Notes: generated by a model from the sequence alone, not told the origin. Shown: positions 44,170-54,033, counted from the first letter of the stretch. The stretch: DNA of 64,000 bases from Comamonas badia DSM 17552 (GCF_000484635.1 NZ_AXVM01000006.1:124001-188000), one strand, 5' to 3'. Numbers and translations are program-made.

Positions 44170-45150
44170 TTAGCCCAATAGCCGCGCCAGCGTGAGCAGC
44201 GCCAGCAGCAGCATCCAGACCACCACCGAGCGCCACACCAGCCCCACCACGCTGCGCAGGTGCGCCACCTGCGGTTCCTGGCCGGGCGTGGCATCGCTGT
44301 CACCCAACGCGCCACCGGCTTCAAAACCGGCATTCGCGGCACCACGCCCGCGCAGCGCCACGCCGCCCAGGCGCACGCCGATCGCACCGGCCGTCGCCGC
44401 CAGCACCACGCCATCGTTGTCACCGGGAAAGCGCTGCGCGTGAAAGCGCCAGCCTTCGATCGCATCCTCGAAACTGCCGACGACGGCGAAGGACAGCGCG
44501 GTCAGGCGCGCGGGCAGCCAGTCGATCACCATCCATGCCCGCTCCGCCGCCCTCACCAGCGCCTGGCTGGGCGGGTGTTCAGGCAACGGTGCGCCCGCGC
44601 CCCAGTGGCGCGCCGCGAATTCCGCCATGCGATAGAGCACCGCCCCGCTGGGTCCCAGCCCCAGCGCCGCAAATCCGGCAAACCACGCCAGCACGCCAAA
44701 CACATGGCGATGCGCAGCGACCACCGAGTACTCGATGACGTGGCGCACGATCTCGCTGCGCGGCAGCTGATCCACTTCCACCTGTTTCCAGCGCGCCAGG
44801 CCTTCGCGCGCGCGCTGCACGTCGCCCTCTTCGAGCGCATCACGGATAGCGGTGAAATGGTGGCTGAACTGGCGGAAACCCAGCGTGATGTAGAGCACCA
44901 CAATATTCCAGACCAGCGCCAGCGGCCAGCCTACGAAATGCAGCAGCGCCCAATACACCGCCAGCACCGCCAGCGGCGGCACGCCCACCGCCAGCGCCCA
45001 GGTGAGCCAGCCATGGGGCGGGCTGCCAGCGTCGAAATTGCGCCGCGCCGACAGCGCCCAGGCACGCAATCCTTCATGGATGGGATTGCTGCGCGCCAGG
45101 GGGCGCGCCTGCTCGATCAGCAGGGCCAGCAGGATGGCAAAAAAACTCAT
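44170..45150 (-). CDS. CobD/CbiB (AmpE)-family membrane protein
   Basis: 326 aa with four to five membrane segments. Opens SFFAILLALLIEQARPLARS, then YITLGFRQFSHHFTAIRDAL, EIVRHVIEYSVVAAHRHVFG, and GAVLYRMAEFAARHWG, the CobD/CbiB-AmpE superfamily pattern. In Burkholderiales a conserved member lies between rsgA/hisC-like genes and a NUDIX gene without other corrin genes, so it may not be a true adenosylcobinamide-phosphate synthase. A GGXHYXD-like catalytic core cannot be pinpointed by eye. Confidence 0.8.
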   Translation of the reverse strand: MSFFAILLALLIEQARPLARSNPIHEGLRAWALSARRNFDAGSPPHGWLTWALAVGVPPLAVLAVYWALLHFVGWPLALVWNIVVLYITLGFRQFSHHFTAIRDALEEGDVQRAREGLARWKQVEVDQLPRSEIVRHVIEYSVVAAHRHVFGVLAWFAGFAALGLGPSGAVLYRMAEFAARHWGAGAPLPEHPPSQALVRAAERAWMVIDWLPARLTALSFAVVGSFEDAIEGWRFHAQRFPGDNDGVVLAATAGAIGVRLGGVALRGRGAANAGFEAGGALGDSDATPGQEPQVAHLRSVVGLVWRSVVVWMLLLALLTLARLLG

Positions 45151-45190
45151 GCGGACAATGATAGCGAGCCGCGCCCGCCGAACGCGCCCT

Positions 45191-45883
45191 TCAGGCGCTC
45201 ATGAATCGATAGAAATTGCGCAGCATGCCCGCCGTGGCACCCCAGATGAAGCGTGTCCTGCCGCCATCCTGGTAGGGCATCGCATACCACTCGCGGCGCT
45301 GCCCCTGCCATTCGAACGCCTGGCGCCGGTGGTGCGCGGGATCAAGCAGAAATTGCAGCGGCACCTCGAAGATATCGGCCACTTCGTCCGGGTTGGCGTG
45401 CAGGCGCGCACCGGGCCTCACCAGCGCCACGACCGGCGTCACGATGAAGGACGATCCGGTCACATAGTCCGGCAGGCTGCCGAGCACCTCGACCCCGCCG
45501 CTGTCCAGCCCCACTTCTTCGCGCGCCTCGCGCAGCGCAGTCGCAGCGGCATCCCGGTCCTGCGGATCGCTGCGTCCGCCCGGGAAGGCCACCTGTCCCG
45601 AATGCGTGGACAGATGCTGGGTGCGCTCCGTCAGCAGCACCGTGGGGCGCGCGTGCAGCACGATGGGCACGAGCACGGCCGCATGGGCCGGCGCGCGGTC
45701 CAGGAATTTCGGCTCGCGCTGAATTTCCGGCACCCAGGCCGGCGGTGCCGCAAAGCGCTGGCGCAACGCCGCCACGGTCTGCGCCGCGTCAGCGACCGGG
45801 GGCAGCGCATCCGGCTCCCCCACGAATGGCAGCCTGCGCGGATCAAAGCGCGGGAGCGTGAAAGGAGCGGCGGACTTCTGCAC
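45191..45883 (-). CDS. NUDIX hydrolase, probable CoA pyrophosphatase
   Basis: 230 aa with start GTG 45883. NUDIX box within GGRSDPQDRDAAATALREAREEVGL is intact; the CoA-pyrophosphatase-like lead QVAFPGGRSDP is seen. It splits CoA or its oxidised forms to 3',5'-ADP and phosphopantetheine. The frame can extend to a TTG at 45901, but that start would lie inside the terminator of the rplS operon, so GTG 45883 is preferred. It follows rplS on the same strand after that terminator. Confidence 0.9.
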   Translation of the reverse strand: MQKSAAPFTLPRFDPRRLPFVGEPDALPPVADAAQTVAALRQRFAAPPAWVPEIQREPKFLDRAPAHAAVLVPIVLHARPTVLLTERTQHLSTHSGQVAFPGGRSDPQDRDAAATALREAREEVGLDSGGVEVLGSLPDYVTGSSFIVTPVVALVRPGARLHANPDEVADIFEVPLQFLLDPAHHRRQAFEWQGQRREWYAMPYQDGGRTRFIWGATAGMLRNFYRFMSA

Positions 45884-45892
45884 GGGCTCTCG

Positions 45893-45930
45893 GGAAAACA
45901 AAACCGCTACAGGCCTGCGCGCTGTAGCGG
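45893..45930 (-). terminator. intrinsic terminator of the rpsP-rimM-trmD-rplS operon
   Basis: On the minus strand: CCGCTACAG, 9-nt loop, CTGTAGCGG, then TTTTGTTTT. It starts 42 bp after the rplS stop and ends in the start region of the NUDIX gene. Confidence 0.88.
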
Positions 45931-45971
45931 CTTTGGGTGCTCTGCCAGCATGGTCGTGGCAGCCAGGCCCA

Positions 45972-46358
45972 TCAGGCCTGGGGAGCGTCGCTGACCTTGA
46001 CGCGCGAAGGCAGCTTTTCCTTGATGCGCGCGCGCTTGCCGCTCAGGCCGCGCAGGTAGTACAGCTTGGCGCGGCGCACGTCGCCACGGCGCTTGACTTC
46101 GATCTTGGCGATCAGCGGGCTGTAGGTCTGGAAGGTGCGCTCCACGCCTTCGCCGTTGGAGATCTTGCGCACGATGAAGCTGCTGTTCAGGCCGCGATTG
46201 CGCTTGGCAATCACCACGCCTTCGTACGCCTGCACGCGCTTGCGCGTGCCTTCGACGACGTTCACGCTGACGATCAGCGTATCGCCGGCGGAAAAATCAG
46301 GGATCTGGCGGTTGAGGCGGGCAATTTCCTCTTGCTCAAGGGTCTGGATCAGGTTCAT
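45972..46358 (-). CDS. rplS: 50S ribosomal protein L19
   Basis: 128 aa. [40 protein letters not shown] and the closing [17 protein letters not shown] are typical L19 at the 30S-50S interface. ATG 46358 gives the family start; four extra in-frame codons exist upstream. A 113-bp gap to trmD holds an internal TATAAT near 46470. Confidence 0.98.
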   Translation of the reverse strand: MNLIQTLEQEEIARLNRQIPDFSAGDTLIVSVNVVEGTRKRVQAYEGVVIAKRNRGLNSSFIVRKISNGEGVERTFQTYSPLIAKIEVKRRGDVRRAKLYYLRGLSGKRARIKEKLPSRVKVSDAPQA

Positions 46359-46471
46359 GGTGTCATCCATCGATCATGCCCGCGCCAAGATTGGCAGCGG
46401 CGCCCCGATTGGCGCCTTGTAGGCCATGGCCATTGCCATGACGGCCGGGTAGAGGATCGAAAAGCCGCTGA

Positions 46472-47227
46472 TTATAGCAAGCGAAGGCTGGTTTCGTCAT
46501 CCTCCGTCAGCAGCCCATCGGCGCGCGCCGCATCCAGCAGGTCCGGGCGCAGCTGCCGCGTCAGGCGCAGCCGCTGGCCGCGGCGCCACTGCGCAATCTG
46601 CGCGTGGTTGCCCGAAAGCAGCACCGCCGGCACCTCGCGCCCCCGCCACGCTTCAGGACGGGTGTAGTGCGGGCAATCGAGCAAACCGTCAAGCTGCGGG
46701 CTGAAGCTGTCCTGCCTGGCGCTGTCCTCGTCGTGCAGCACGCCCGGCTGCAGGCGCGCCACGGCATCGAGCAGCGCCATGGCGGCCACCTCGCCGCCGG
46801 AAAGGACAAAATCACCCAGGCTGATTTGCCGCTGGACATGGGCATCGATGAAGCGCTGATCGATGCCTTCGTAGCGGCCGCAGAGCAAAATGGCGCCGCT
46901 GCCGGCCGCCCAGGCCTGCACGCCCGCCTGGCCAAGCCGCTCTCCCACGGGAGAAAACAGCACCATCGGCGCCTGTACCTCGCGTGCTTCGTTGCGATCG
47001 GCGCGGATGGCCGCGAGGCAATGCGCCAGGGGCTCCGCCATCATCACCATGCCCGGGCCGCCGCCAAACGGACGGTCATCGACACGGCGGTAGTTGCCCT
47101 CGGCATGATCGCGCGGGTTCCACAGGTGCACCGCCACCTGCCCCGAGGCATAGGCGCGGCGCGTGACGCCACTTGCGAGAAAAGGGGCGAACAGCTCGGG
47201 GAACAGCGTGATGAGATCAAAACGCAC
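46472..47227 (-). CDS. trmD: tRNA (guanine37-N1)-methyltransferase TrmD
   Basis: 251 aa. RFDLITLFPELFAPFLASGV, VDDRPFGGGPGMVMMAEPLA and LSGGEVAAMALLDAVARLQP are diagnostic SPOUT-knot signatures. Methylates G37 of tRNAs reading CNN to prevent frameshifting. GTG start with a GAGG box. Third gene of the ribosomal operon; rimM ends 13 bp upstream. Confidence 0.97.
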   Translation of the reverse strand: MRFDLITLFPELFAPFLASGVTRRAYASGQVAVHLWNPRDHAEGNYRRVDDRPFGGGPGMVMMAEPLAHCLAAIRADRNEAREVQAPMVLFSPVGERLGQAGVQAWAAGSGAILLCGRYEGIDQRFIDAHVQRQISLGDFVLSGGEVAAMALLDAVARLQPGVLHDEDSARQDSFSPQLDGLLDCPHYTRPEAWRGREVPAVLLSGNHAQIAQWRRGQRLRLTRQLRPDLLDAARADGLLTEDDETSLRLL

Positions 47228-47239
47228 GCCGAGACCTCT

Positions 47240-47812
47240 TCAGTAATCCGGCTGCCAATCGACCGTGATGCGCCGGCCCGCGAGATCCACCTGATCAACA
47301 AAGGCGGAAACAAAGGGAACCAGGCGCTCACAGGGCTTGCCACCTTGCTCGCCTGCCAGCACCAGCGTGGTCTGCGGCCCGGAGGCGAGCAAATCCCGGA
47401 CCGTGCCCAGCTGCACGCCCTCGCGGTTGGCGACCGCAAGGCCGATCAGGTCAACCCAGTAGTATTCGTCGTCCTGCGTCTGCGGAAACGCCGAACGGGG
47501 AATGAAAATGCGCGCGCCGCGCAGCAATTCAGCCTGCGCCCGGTCCTGCACCTCCTGCGCCTGCGCCACGACCGCATCGCCGTGCGGACGCGCCTGCTGC
47601 ACGCCGAGGCTCACGCAACGCCCGAACGGGCTCTTCGCCCCGCGCTCTGCGGGCAGCAGGAACCACTGCGGCGCCGCCAGCAAGGCCTCTGGCGCGCTGC
47701 TGAAGGGCACCACCTTGAACCAGCCCTTGACGCCCCAGGCCTCGCCGACACGGCCAACCTCTATGGCGTCGTGCGGCAGTTCGGCAAAGGGCAGTTCGGG
47801 GAAATCGATCAT
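47240..47812 (-). CDS. rimM: ribosome maturation factor RimM
   Basis: 190 aa. N-terminal RimM barrel (IEVGRVGEAWGVKGWFKVVP) and C-terminal PRC barrel (YYWVDLIGLAVANREG, LVPFVSAFVDQVDLAGRRIT). Binds S19 during 30S head assembly. Second gene of the operon after rpsP. Confidence 0.96.
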   Translation of the reverse strand: MIDFPELPFAELPHDAIEVGRVGEAWGVKGWFKVVPFSSAPEALLAAPQWFLLPAERGAKSPFGRCVSLGVQQARPHGDAVVAQAQEVQDRAQAELLRGARIFIPRSAFPQTQDDEYYWVDLIGLAVANREGVQLGTVRDLLASGPQTTLVLAGEQGGKPCERLVPFVSAFVDQVDLAGRRITVDWQPDY

Positions 47813-47821
47813 GCGCGTTGA

Positions 47822-47861
47822 AAAACAAAACGGGCCCGTCAGTGCGCCCGACGAAGCCCGT
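47822..47861 (-). terminator. hairpin attenuator between rpsP and rimM
   Basis: On the minus strand: ACGGGC, small bulge, inner 4-bp extension, GCCCGT, then TTTGTTTTT. It lies 21 bp after the rpsP stop and could reduce expression of rimM-trmD-rplS relative to S16. Confidence 0.7.
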
Positions 47862-47882
47862 GCTGGCTGGCGCCAGGAGTGA

Positions 47883-48134
47883 TCAGGCAGCCTGCTTGGC
47901 GGCCTGGCGGATCAGGCGATCCACGGTGGGAGACGCCTGCGCGCCCACGCTCTTCCAGTAGGTGATGCGATCCTGCACCAGACGCAGACCTTCCTCGCCG
48001 CCCTTGGCGGAGGGGTTGTAGAAACCCACGCGCTCGATGAAGCTGCCGTCGCGGCGCACGCGCTTGTCGGCAACGACGATGTTGAAGAACGGACGGCCCT
48101 TGGCGCCGCCGCGGGAGAGTCGAATCACGACCAT
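47883..48134 (-). CDS. rpsP: 30S ribosomal protein S16
   Basis: 83 aa. [20 protein letters not shown] and [20 protein letters not shown] are typical S16. ATG 48134 fits the family start; the ORF extends upstream to 48296 without support. First gene of rpsP-rimM-trmD-rplS. Confidence 0.98.
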   Translation of the reverse strand: MVVIRLSRGGAKGRPFFNIVVADKRVRRDGSFIERVGFYNPSAKGGEEGLRLVQDRITYWKSVGAQASPTVDRLIRQAAKQAA

Positions 48135-48236
48135 GGTTGAATCCTTCGGGTGGTTGCCGCTGACATTGCGGCAGTTCTTGCTGCGCTTGAGACACGCGAC
48201 TGGCCACCCGGCCAGCGACACGCTGCAAAGCCCGGC

Positions 48237-48242
48237 ATTATA
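48237..48242 (-). promoter_or_regulatory. -10 element of the rpsP operon promoter
   Basis: TATAAT on the minus strand in CCCGCTATAATGCCG, about 100 bp before the S16 start. I see no convincing -35 box, so the start site is approximate. Confidence 0.5.
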
Positions 48243-48273
48243 GCGGGATGATTTCGGAGGAATAATCACACCC

Positions 48274-48720
48274 ATGAAAAACAAGACCCTCACCACCTGG
48301 CTTGCCTTCCTGGGCGGTCCGCTCGGACTGCACCGCTTCTATCTGCGCGGCCTGGGCGACTGGCTCGGCTGGCTGTTCCCTATCCCGACCGCTCTCGGAA
48401 TCGTCGGCGTCGAACGCATCCAGCAGCTCGGCGTGGATGACCAGCTCAGCTGGGCGCTGATTCCGCTGCTGGGCCTGATCATCGCCGTGTGCGCGCTGAC
48501 GGCCATCGTGTACGGCCTGATGCCGCAGGACCGATGGAACGCACGCTTCAACCCCGGCGCGGCGCCGGACCATCCGGCTGGACGCACCTACTGGCTGACG
48601 GTGATGGGCGTTGCCGCCGCGCTGCTGGTGGGTGCGGGGGTGCTGATGGCGACGATTGCCTTCGGCTTCGAGCATTTCTGGGAATACCAGCTCGAAGAGG
48701 CTCGCAAGATATCGCAGTAA
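48274..48720 (+). CDS. TM2-domain membrane protein
   Basis: 148 aa. N-terminal [20 protein letters not shown] followed by [20 protein letters not shown] gives the TM2 two-helix hairpin with its charged-turn motif GLHRFYL. Two further helices follow ([20 protein letters not shown] and [20 protein letters not shown]). Function of TM2 proteins is not defined. Divergent from rpsP. Confidence 0.8.
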   Translation: MKNKTLTTWLAFLGGPLGLHRFYLRGLGDWLGWLFPIPTALGIVGVERIQQLGVDDQLSWALIPLLGLIIAVCALTAIVYGLMPQDRWNARFNPGAAPDHPAGRTYWLTVMGVAAALLVGAGVLMATIAFGFEHFWEYQLEEARKISQ

Positions 48721-48724
48721 AAAG

Positions 48725-48768
48725 CATTCCAGCGCTTTTCGCCAAAGCGCGGGCAGCTATCATATTGA
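48725..48768. repeat. divergent copy of the short intergenic repeat, copy 4
   Basis: On the minus strand ATAGCTGCCCGCGCTTTGGC continues AAAAGCGCTGGAATGC. It keeps ATAGCTGC...CGCTTT...AAGCG of copy 3 but the CTGCAT centre is changed, so it is a weaker match. It occupies most of the gap between TM2 and pit. Confidence 0.45.
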
Positions 48769-48772
48769 GAGA

Positions 48773-49783
48773 TCAATACATCTGCAGGCTCGCCCAGTAG
48801 GCGATGCCGGAGATGAATGCACTCGCCGGGATGGTGAGTATCCAGGCCCAGACGATATTGCCCGCCACGCCCCAGCGCACGGCGCTGGCACGCTGGGTGG
48901 AGCCAACGCCCACGATGGCTCCGGTGATGGTGTGCGTGGTCGAGACCGGAATGCCCAGCCAGGTGGCCAGGAAAAGCGACAGCGCCCCGCCCGTCTCGGC
49001 GCAAAACCCGCCCACGGGCTTGAGCTTGGTGATCTTCTGCCCCATGGTCTTGACGATGCGCCAACCGCCGAACATGGTGCCCAGTCCCATCGCGCTGTAG
49101 CAGGCCAGAATGACCCAGATGGGCGGCTCGGCATCCCCGGCGGAGGCATAGCCGGTCGCGATCAGCAGCAGCCAGATGATGCCTATGGTCTTCTGCGCAT
49201 CGTTGCCGCCATGCCCCAGGCTGTAGGCGCCGGCCGAGATGAGCTGCAGGCGCCGGAACCACCGGTCGATGCGCTGCGGACGCGCGCGCCGCAGGAGCCA
49301 GGCCATGAGCACCATCATCATCGAGCCCAGGATGAAGCCCAGCAGCGGCGAGATGAAGATGAACGCCACGATCTTGAAGATGCCGCTGGCCACCAGCGCG
49401 CCCGCGCCCGTCTTGGCGATCACGGCCCCGACGATGCCGCCGATCAGCGCATGCGAGGAGCTGCTGGGAATGCCGTAGTACCAGGTGATGATGTTCCAGC
49501 TGATCGCGCCGACGAGCGCGCCGAAGATCACGTGCGTGTCCACCACATGGATGTCGACAATGCCTTTGCCGATGGTGGCCGCGACACTCAGGTGGAACAC
49601 GAAAATCGCAATGACGTTGAAGAACGCCGCAAACACCACCGCCTGCGACGGCTTGAGCACGCCGGTGGAGACGACGGTGGCAATCGAATTGGCCGCGTCG
49701 TGAAAGCCGTTCATGAAATCGAACGCGACGGCCAGACCAACCAGCAGAATCACGACCCAGAGGGCGGCCTGAACGGTTTCCAT
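48773..49783 (-). CDS. low-affinity inorganic phosphate transporter (Pit)
   Basis: 336 aa with about ten membrane helices and two Pit repeats: FDFMNGFHDAANSIATVVST, and GHGGNDAQKTIGIIWLLLIA, each with the conserved G-[NH]D signature. Symports metal-phosphate with protons. Directly downstream of a DUF47 gene, the usual partner order. Confidence 0.95.
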   Translation of the reverse strand: METVQAALWVVILLVGLAVAFDFMNGFHDAANSIATVVSTGVLKPSQAVVFAAFFNVIAIFVFHLSVAATIGKGIVDIHVVDTHVIFGALVGAISWNIITWYYGIPSSSSHALIGGIVGAVIAKTGAGALVASGIFKIVAFIFISPLLGFILGSMMMVLMAWLLRRARPQRIDRWFRRLQLISAGAYSLGHGGNDAQKTIGIIWLLLIATGYASAGDAEPPIWVILACYSAMGLGTMFGGWRIVKTMGQKITKLKPVGGFCAETGGALSLFLATWLGIPVSTTHTITGAIVGVGSTQRASAVRWGVAGNIVWAWILTIPASAFISGIAYWASLQMY

Positions 49784-49814
49784 GGTGCAGGGAAAGTGAT
49801 GAAGAAGCGATGCT

Positions 49815-50462
49815 TCAGGAGTTTTCGAGGATCACGCCCTCGATGTGGTTGGCCACGTCCTCGCATTTGTCCGTCACGGTTTCGAGCAGCTCGTAGATTT
49901 CCTTGAGCTTGATGATCTCGCGCGCATCGACCGCTTCGCGAAACAGCTTGCTCATCGCGCTGCGCAGCACGCGGTCCGCCTCGCCCTCGACACGGTCGAT
50001 CTCCTCGCAGACCTTGAGCGCGCGCTCCGTCACCGCCGGCTCCGCGATGCGCCCCAGCATGCGCACCGCATCGCGCACCAGGCCGCAGCACGTGACGCAC
50101 AGCTCCGTGAGGTGCCGGATTTCCTCGGTCACATGCTGCAAGTCATAGAGCGCCATGGCTTCGGCCGTGTCCTGCAGCAGGTCGGCCACGTCGTCCATGG
50201 TGTTGATGAGTGAATGGATCTGCTCGCGGTCGATGGGCGTGATGAAGGTGCGGTGCAAGGCCCGGTTCACCTCGTGCGTCACGCGGTCGGCGGCGCGCTC
50301 GGCATCGTCAACCTCCTGCTGGTGGCGCTCGCGCTGCTGCGGGTTTGCATAGTCCGCCACCAATGAGGAAAACGCCTCCACCGCCTCCACGATGCGATCG
50401 GCATGCTGGTTGAACATCTCGAAAAAATTGCCCTCGCGGGGCAATAATTTTCCAAACAGCAT
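49815..50462 (-). CDS. DUF47/PhoU-like phosphate transport regulator
   Basis: 215 aa. PhoU-like helical repeats: LPREGNFFEMFNQHADRIVE, VNRALHRTFITPIDREQIHS, DEVADLLQDTAEAMAL-like MDDVADLLQDTAEAMALYDL, and KVCEEIDRVEGEADRVLRSA. Genes of this type sit before pit and modulate phosphate entry. The start at 50462 follows AGGAG by five bases; an ORF extension to 50573 is unsupported. pit starts 31 bp downstream. Confidence 0.92.
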   Translation of the reverse strand: MLFGKLLPREGNFFEMFNQHADRIVEAVEAFSSLVADYANPQQRERHQQEVDDAERAADRVTHEVNRALHRTFITPIDREQIHSLINTMDDVADLLQDTAEAMALYDLQHVTEEIRHLTELCVTCCGLVRDAVRMLGRIAEPAVTERALKVCEEIDRVEGEADRVLRSAMSKLFREAVDAREIIKLKEIYELLETVTDKCEDVANHIEGVILENS

Positions 50463-50624
50463 GCAGGCTCCTGGTGGGAAGGACTTGTGAGGCAGCGGGC
50501 CGCGCTTGGTGTGGTGCGAACCGCGAGAAGCCGGAATTTTACTCGGGGTAACCCCGGGGTCCGGCGAGCGCAAAATCTTCTATAACCGCTGCACCGTGAC
50601 AGCACGGCGTCCGCGCCGCCCTCC

Positions 50625-51866
50625 ATGCCAGCCCCGCCTCTTTCCAACGCCAGCGCCGCGCCACCACTGACGGGGCTGGTGCTGACCGGCGGCGGAGCCC
50701 GGGCGGCCTACCAGGTCGGGGTGCTGCAGGCGATCTCGGACCTGCGCCGCCAATGCGAGCCGGACAACCACGCCAACCCTTTCCCCGTCATGACCGGCAC
50801 CTCGGCCGGGGCGATCAACGCGGCCGCATTGGCCTGCGGGGCGGACCAGTTCGATCGCGCGGTGCGGCGTCTGGCGCGCGTCTGGAGCCATTTTCATCCG
50901 CACAACGTCTACCGCTCGGACTCGATCAGCATGCTGCGCAGCGGTGCCAGCTGGCTGTCGCTGCTGTCGCTCGGCTGGGTGGTCGCGCGCTGGCATCGCC
51001 TACGGCCGCGCTCATTGCTGGACAACGGCCCGCTGCTGCAATTGCTGCAGCAGCTCGTGCCCCTCATCCGCCTGCCCCTGCTGATGCGCGAAGGCCATCT
51101 GCACGCGCTGGCCATCACGGCGTCCAGCTACAGCTCGGGCGAGCACATCACCTTCTTCGAAGCCAGCGACCGGCTCGTGCCCTGGGTGCGCACCCAGCGG
51201 CGTTCGGTGCGCGACGAGATACGCCACGAGCACCTGCTGGCATCGTCCGCCATTCCTTTCATCTTTCCCGCCCAGGGCATAGACATCGACGGCGCCACGG
51301 AGTATTTTGGCGACGGCTCGATGCGCCAGTCCGCCCCGATCGCACCGGCGATCCATCTTGGCGCGGAGCGCATCCTGGTGATCGGCGCGGGGCGCATGCA
51401 CGAATCCGGGAGCGATCCGACGGCCGCGCCCTCCAGCGGCTATCCGTCGCTCGCGCAGATCGCCGGCCATGCGCTCTCCAACATCTTCCTCGACGCCCTC
51501 TGGGTGGACGTGGAGCGCATGCAGCGCATCAACAAGACGCTGTCGCTGATCCCCCCGCAAGCGCGCACCAGCAGCGCGCTGAAGCCGCTGGAACTGCTGG
51601 TGATCGCGCCATCCCAGCGCCTGGACGCCATCGCCACCCGCCACGTCGATCGGCTGCCGGTGGCGCTGCGCACGCTGCTGGGAACCATAGGCGTGTCGTC
51701 AAAAAAACAGGAAGTGCGCAGCGCCGCACTGGCCAGCTATCTGCTGTTCGAGGAGCACTACACGCAGGAGCTGATGGCGCTGGGCCGGGCCGATGTGGCG
51801 GCGCGGCGCGATGAGGTGCTGGCGTTCTTCGGCTGGACGCTGCCCGTACAGGCCAGCAAGCCTTGA
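50625..51866 (+). CDS. patatin-like phospholipase
   Basis: 413 aa. The oxyanion motif GGGARAAYQVGVLQAI, nucleophile elbow GTSAGAINAA and the Asp of the Ser-Asp dyad in YFGDGSMRQSAPIAP are all present, so it is probably active on lipid acyl chains. No signal peptide. Length exceeds minimal bacterial patatins owing to a C-terminal region of unknown role. Precedes metG by 56 bp. Confidence 0.92.
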   Translation: MPAPPLSNASAAPPLTGLVLTGGGARAAYQVGVLQAISDLRRQCEPDNHANPFPVMTGTSAGAINAAALACGADQFDRAVRRLARVWSHFHPHNVYRSDSISMLRSGASWLSLLSLGWVVARWHRLRPRSLLDNGPLLQLLQQLVPLIRLPLLMREGHLHALAITASSYSSGEHITFFEASDRLVPWVRTQRRSVRDEIRHEHLLASSAIPFIFPAQGIDIDGATEYFGDGSMRQSAPIAPAIHLGAERILVIGAGRMHESGSDPTAAPSSGYPSLAQIAGHALSNIFLDALWVDVERMQRINKTLSLIPPQARTSSALKPLELLVIAPSQRLDAIATRHVDRLPVALRTLLGTIGVSSKKQEVRSAALASYLLFEEHYTQELMALGRADVAARRDEVLAFFGWTLPVQASKP

Positions 51867-51893
51867 ACAGCACGCGGCAGCGTTTCCTACAAT
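51863..51893 (+). promoter_or_regulatory. possible metG promoter
   Basis: TTGAAC at 51863-51868, 19-bp spacer, TACAAT at 51888-51893, 30 bp before the metG ATG. Long spacer lowers confidence. Confidence 0.4.
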
Positions 51894-51922
51894 GACCGGT
51901 TTCGCAAAGCCAGTCGCCACCC

Positions 51923-53983
51923 ATGTCCGCCCGCAAGATCTTCGTCACCACCGCGCTGCCGTATGCCAACGGCAAGTTCCACATCGGCCACATCATGGAA
52001 TACATCCAGGCCGACACCTGGGTGCGGGCGCAGCGCATGGCGGGCTCGCAGGTGAATTTCGTCGGCGCCGACGACGCGCACGGCGCGCCCATCATGATCG
52101 CGGCCGAGAAGGCCGGCAAGACGCCGCAGCAGTTCGTCGCCGACATCGCCGCCGGGCGCAAGGAATACCTGGACGGCTTTCACATCGCGTTTGACAACTG
52201 GCACAGCACCGACGCGCCGGAAAACCACGCGCTCGCGCAGCAGATCTACCTGGATTTGAAGGCCAACGGCCTGATCGAAACCCGCACCATAGAGCAGTTC
52301 TTCGACCCGGAGAAGAACATGTTCCTGCCCGACCGCTTCATCAAGGGCGAATGCCCGCGCTGCCACGCCAAGGACCAGTACGGCGACAACTGCGAGGTCT
52401 GCGGCGCGGTCTATGCGCCCACCGAACTCATCAACCCCTACTCCGCGCTCTCGGGCGCCAGGCCCGAGCTCAAGACCTCGGAGCACTTCTTCTTCAAGCT
52501 CTCGGACCCGCGCTGCGTGCAGTTTTTGAAAGAGTGGACGCAGGACGGCTTTCACGTGCAGCCCGAAGTGGCCGCCAAGATCAGGGAATGGTTCGGCACG
52601 CGCACCAACCCCGATGGCAGCACCAGCGAGGGCCTGGGCGACTGGGACATCTCGCGCGACGCGCCCTATTTCGGCATCGAAATCCCGGATGCGCCAGGCA
52701 AGTATTTCTACGTCTGGCTGGATGCGCCCATTGGTTATCTGGCATCACTCAAGAACCTTCTGGACAAGCGCGGCGAGGATTACGACGCCTACATGGCCGA
52801 CCCGGCCCTGGAGCAGTACCACTTCATCGGCAAGGACATCATCACCTTCCACACGCTGTTCTGGCCCGCCACGCTGAAATTCAGCGGCCGCAAGACGCCG
52901 ACCAAAATCTGCGTGCACGGCTTCATGACGGTGAACAACGGCGAGAAGATGAGCAAAAGCCGCGGCACCGGCCTCGATCCGCTCAAGTACCTGGCGCTGG
53001 GCATGAATCCCGAGTGGCTGCGCTACTACCTGGGCGCCAAGCTCAACGGGCGCAACGAGGACATCGACTTCAACCCCGAGGACTTCATGGCCCGGGTGAA
53101 CGCCGATCTGATCGGCAAGTACGTGAATATTGCGTCACGCGCCGCAGGCTTCATCGCCAAGCGTTTTGGTGGCAGGCTTGGCAGCGTGGGCAGCGACGGG
53201 CAGGCCTTGCTGGCCGAACTGCACGCGCAGCAAGCCGCCATCGTGCAGGCCTACGAAGACCGCGACAGCGCCCGCGCGGCGCGCGACACCATGCTGCTGT
53301 GCGACCGGGTGAACAGCTATGTGGACGCCAACAAGCCCTGGGAACTCGCGAGGCAGGAAGGGCAGGACGCGCGCCTGCACGATGTCTGCACCACCTGCAT
53401 CGAGGCCTTCCGCCTGCTCACCATTTACCTGAAACCCATGCTGCCCGCCACGGCGGCGCAGGTGGAAGGCTTCCTGCAGATTGCGCCACTCTCCTTCGCC
53501 GACGCGCAAAGCCTGCTGGGCACTGGCCACGCGATTGGCCAGTACCAGCATCTGATGCAGCGCGTGACGGTGGAGCAGCTCGATGCGCTGTTTGCCCTGC
53601 CCGAGCCGGAAAAGGTCTTGCCCGGCGGCGAGGAGATCGCCCCCACGATCACGATCGCCGATTTCGCCAGGATCGATCTGCGCATCGCCAGGATCGTCGA
53701 ATGCCAGGCGGTGGAGGGCTCGACCAAACTGCTGCGGCTCACGCTGGACGCGGGCGAAGGGCGGCTGAGGAATGTCTTCTCGGGCATCTCCAGCATGTAC
53801 CAGCCCGAGCAGCTGCAAGGCAAGCTCACCGTGCTGGTGGCCAACCTCGCGCCGCGCAAGATGAAATTCGGCGTGAGCGAGGGCATGGTGCTTGCCGCCA
53901 GCCATGCGGATGAAAAATCGCACCCCGGCATCTACGTGCTTGAACCCTTCCCGGGTGCCGAGCCCGGCATGCGGATTCATTGA
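51923..53983 (+). CDS. metG: methionine--tRNA ligase
   Basis: 686 aa. KFHIGHI (HIGH-like) near residue 22, zinc cysteines [18 protein letters not shown], and KMSKS in [16 protein letters not shown]-terminal tRNA-binding (Trbp111) domain follows from about residue 580 ([20 protein letters not shown]). Full-length E. coli-type enzyme that charges initiator and elongator tRNAMet. Confidence 0.98.
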   Translation: MSARKIFVTTALPYANGKFHIGHIMEYIQADTWVRAQRMAGSQVNFVGADDAHGAPIMIAAEKAGKTPQQFVADIAAGRKEYLDGFHIAFDNWHSTDAPENHALAQQIYLDLKANGLIETRTIEQFFDPEKNMFLPDRFIKGECPRCHAKDQYGDNCEVCGAVYAPTELINPYSALSGARPELKTSEHFFFKLSDPRCVQFLKEWTQDGFHVQPEVAAKIREWFGTRTNPDGSTSEGLGDWDISRDAPYFGIEIPDAPGKYFYVWLDAPIGYLASLKNLLDKRGEDYDAYMADPALEQYHFIGKDIITFHTLFWPATLKFSGRKTPTKICVHGFMTVNNGEKMSKSRGTGLDPLKYLALGMNPEWLRYYLGAKLNGRNEDIDFNPEDFMARVNADLIGKYVNIASRAAGFIAKRFGGRLGSVGSDGQALLAELHAQQAAIVQAYEDRDSARAARDTMLLCDRVNSYVDANKPWELARQEGQDARLHDVCTTCIEAFRLLTIYLKPMLPATAAQVEGFLQIAPLSFADAQSLLGTGHAIGQYQHLMQRVTVEQLDALFALPEPEKVLPGGEEIAPTITIADFARIDLRIARIVECQAVEGSTKLLRLTLDAGEGRLRNVFSGISSMYQPEQLQGKLTVLVANLAPRKMKFGVSEGMVLAASHADEKSHPGIYVLEPFPGAEPGMRIH

Positions 53984-53988
53984 AAAGC

Positions 53989-54025
53989 ATAGCTGCTCAC
54001 GCTTTCTGCATAAGCGTTTGAGCCC
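53989..54025. repeat. Comamonadaceae-type short intergenic repeat, copy 3
   Basis: ATAGCTGCTCACGCTTTCTG followed by CATAAGCGTTTGAGCCC, between metG and the esterase gene. Shares the core with copies at 30574 and 44116. Confidence 0.7.
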
Positions 54026-54033
54026 GATTTGGC

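Noticed and set aside
44170-45150. Assignment as genuine adenosylcobinamide-phosphate synthase CobD
   Set aside because: Superfamily similarity only, with no neighbouring corrin genes; kept as CobD/CbiB-AmpE-family.
46359-46471. Autoregulatory L19 leader RNA before rplS
   Set aside because: A GGCGCC-rich hairpin and an internal TATAAT exist, but I cannot match a known ribosomal leader motif.
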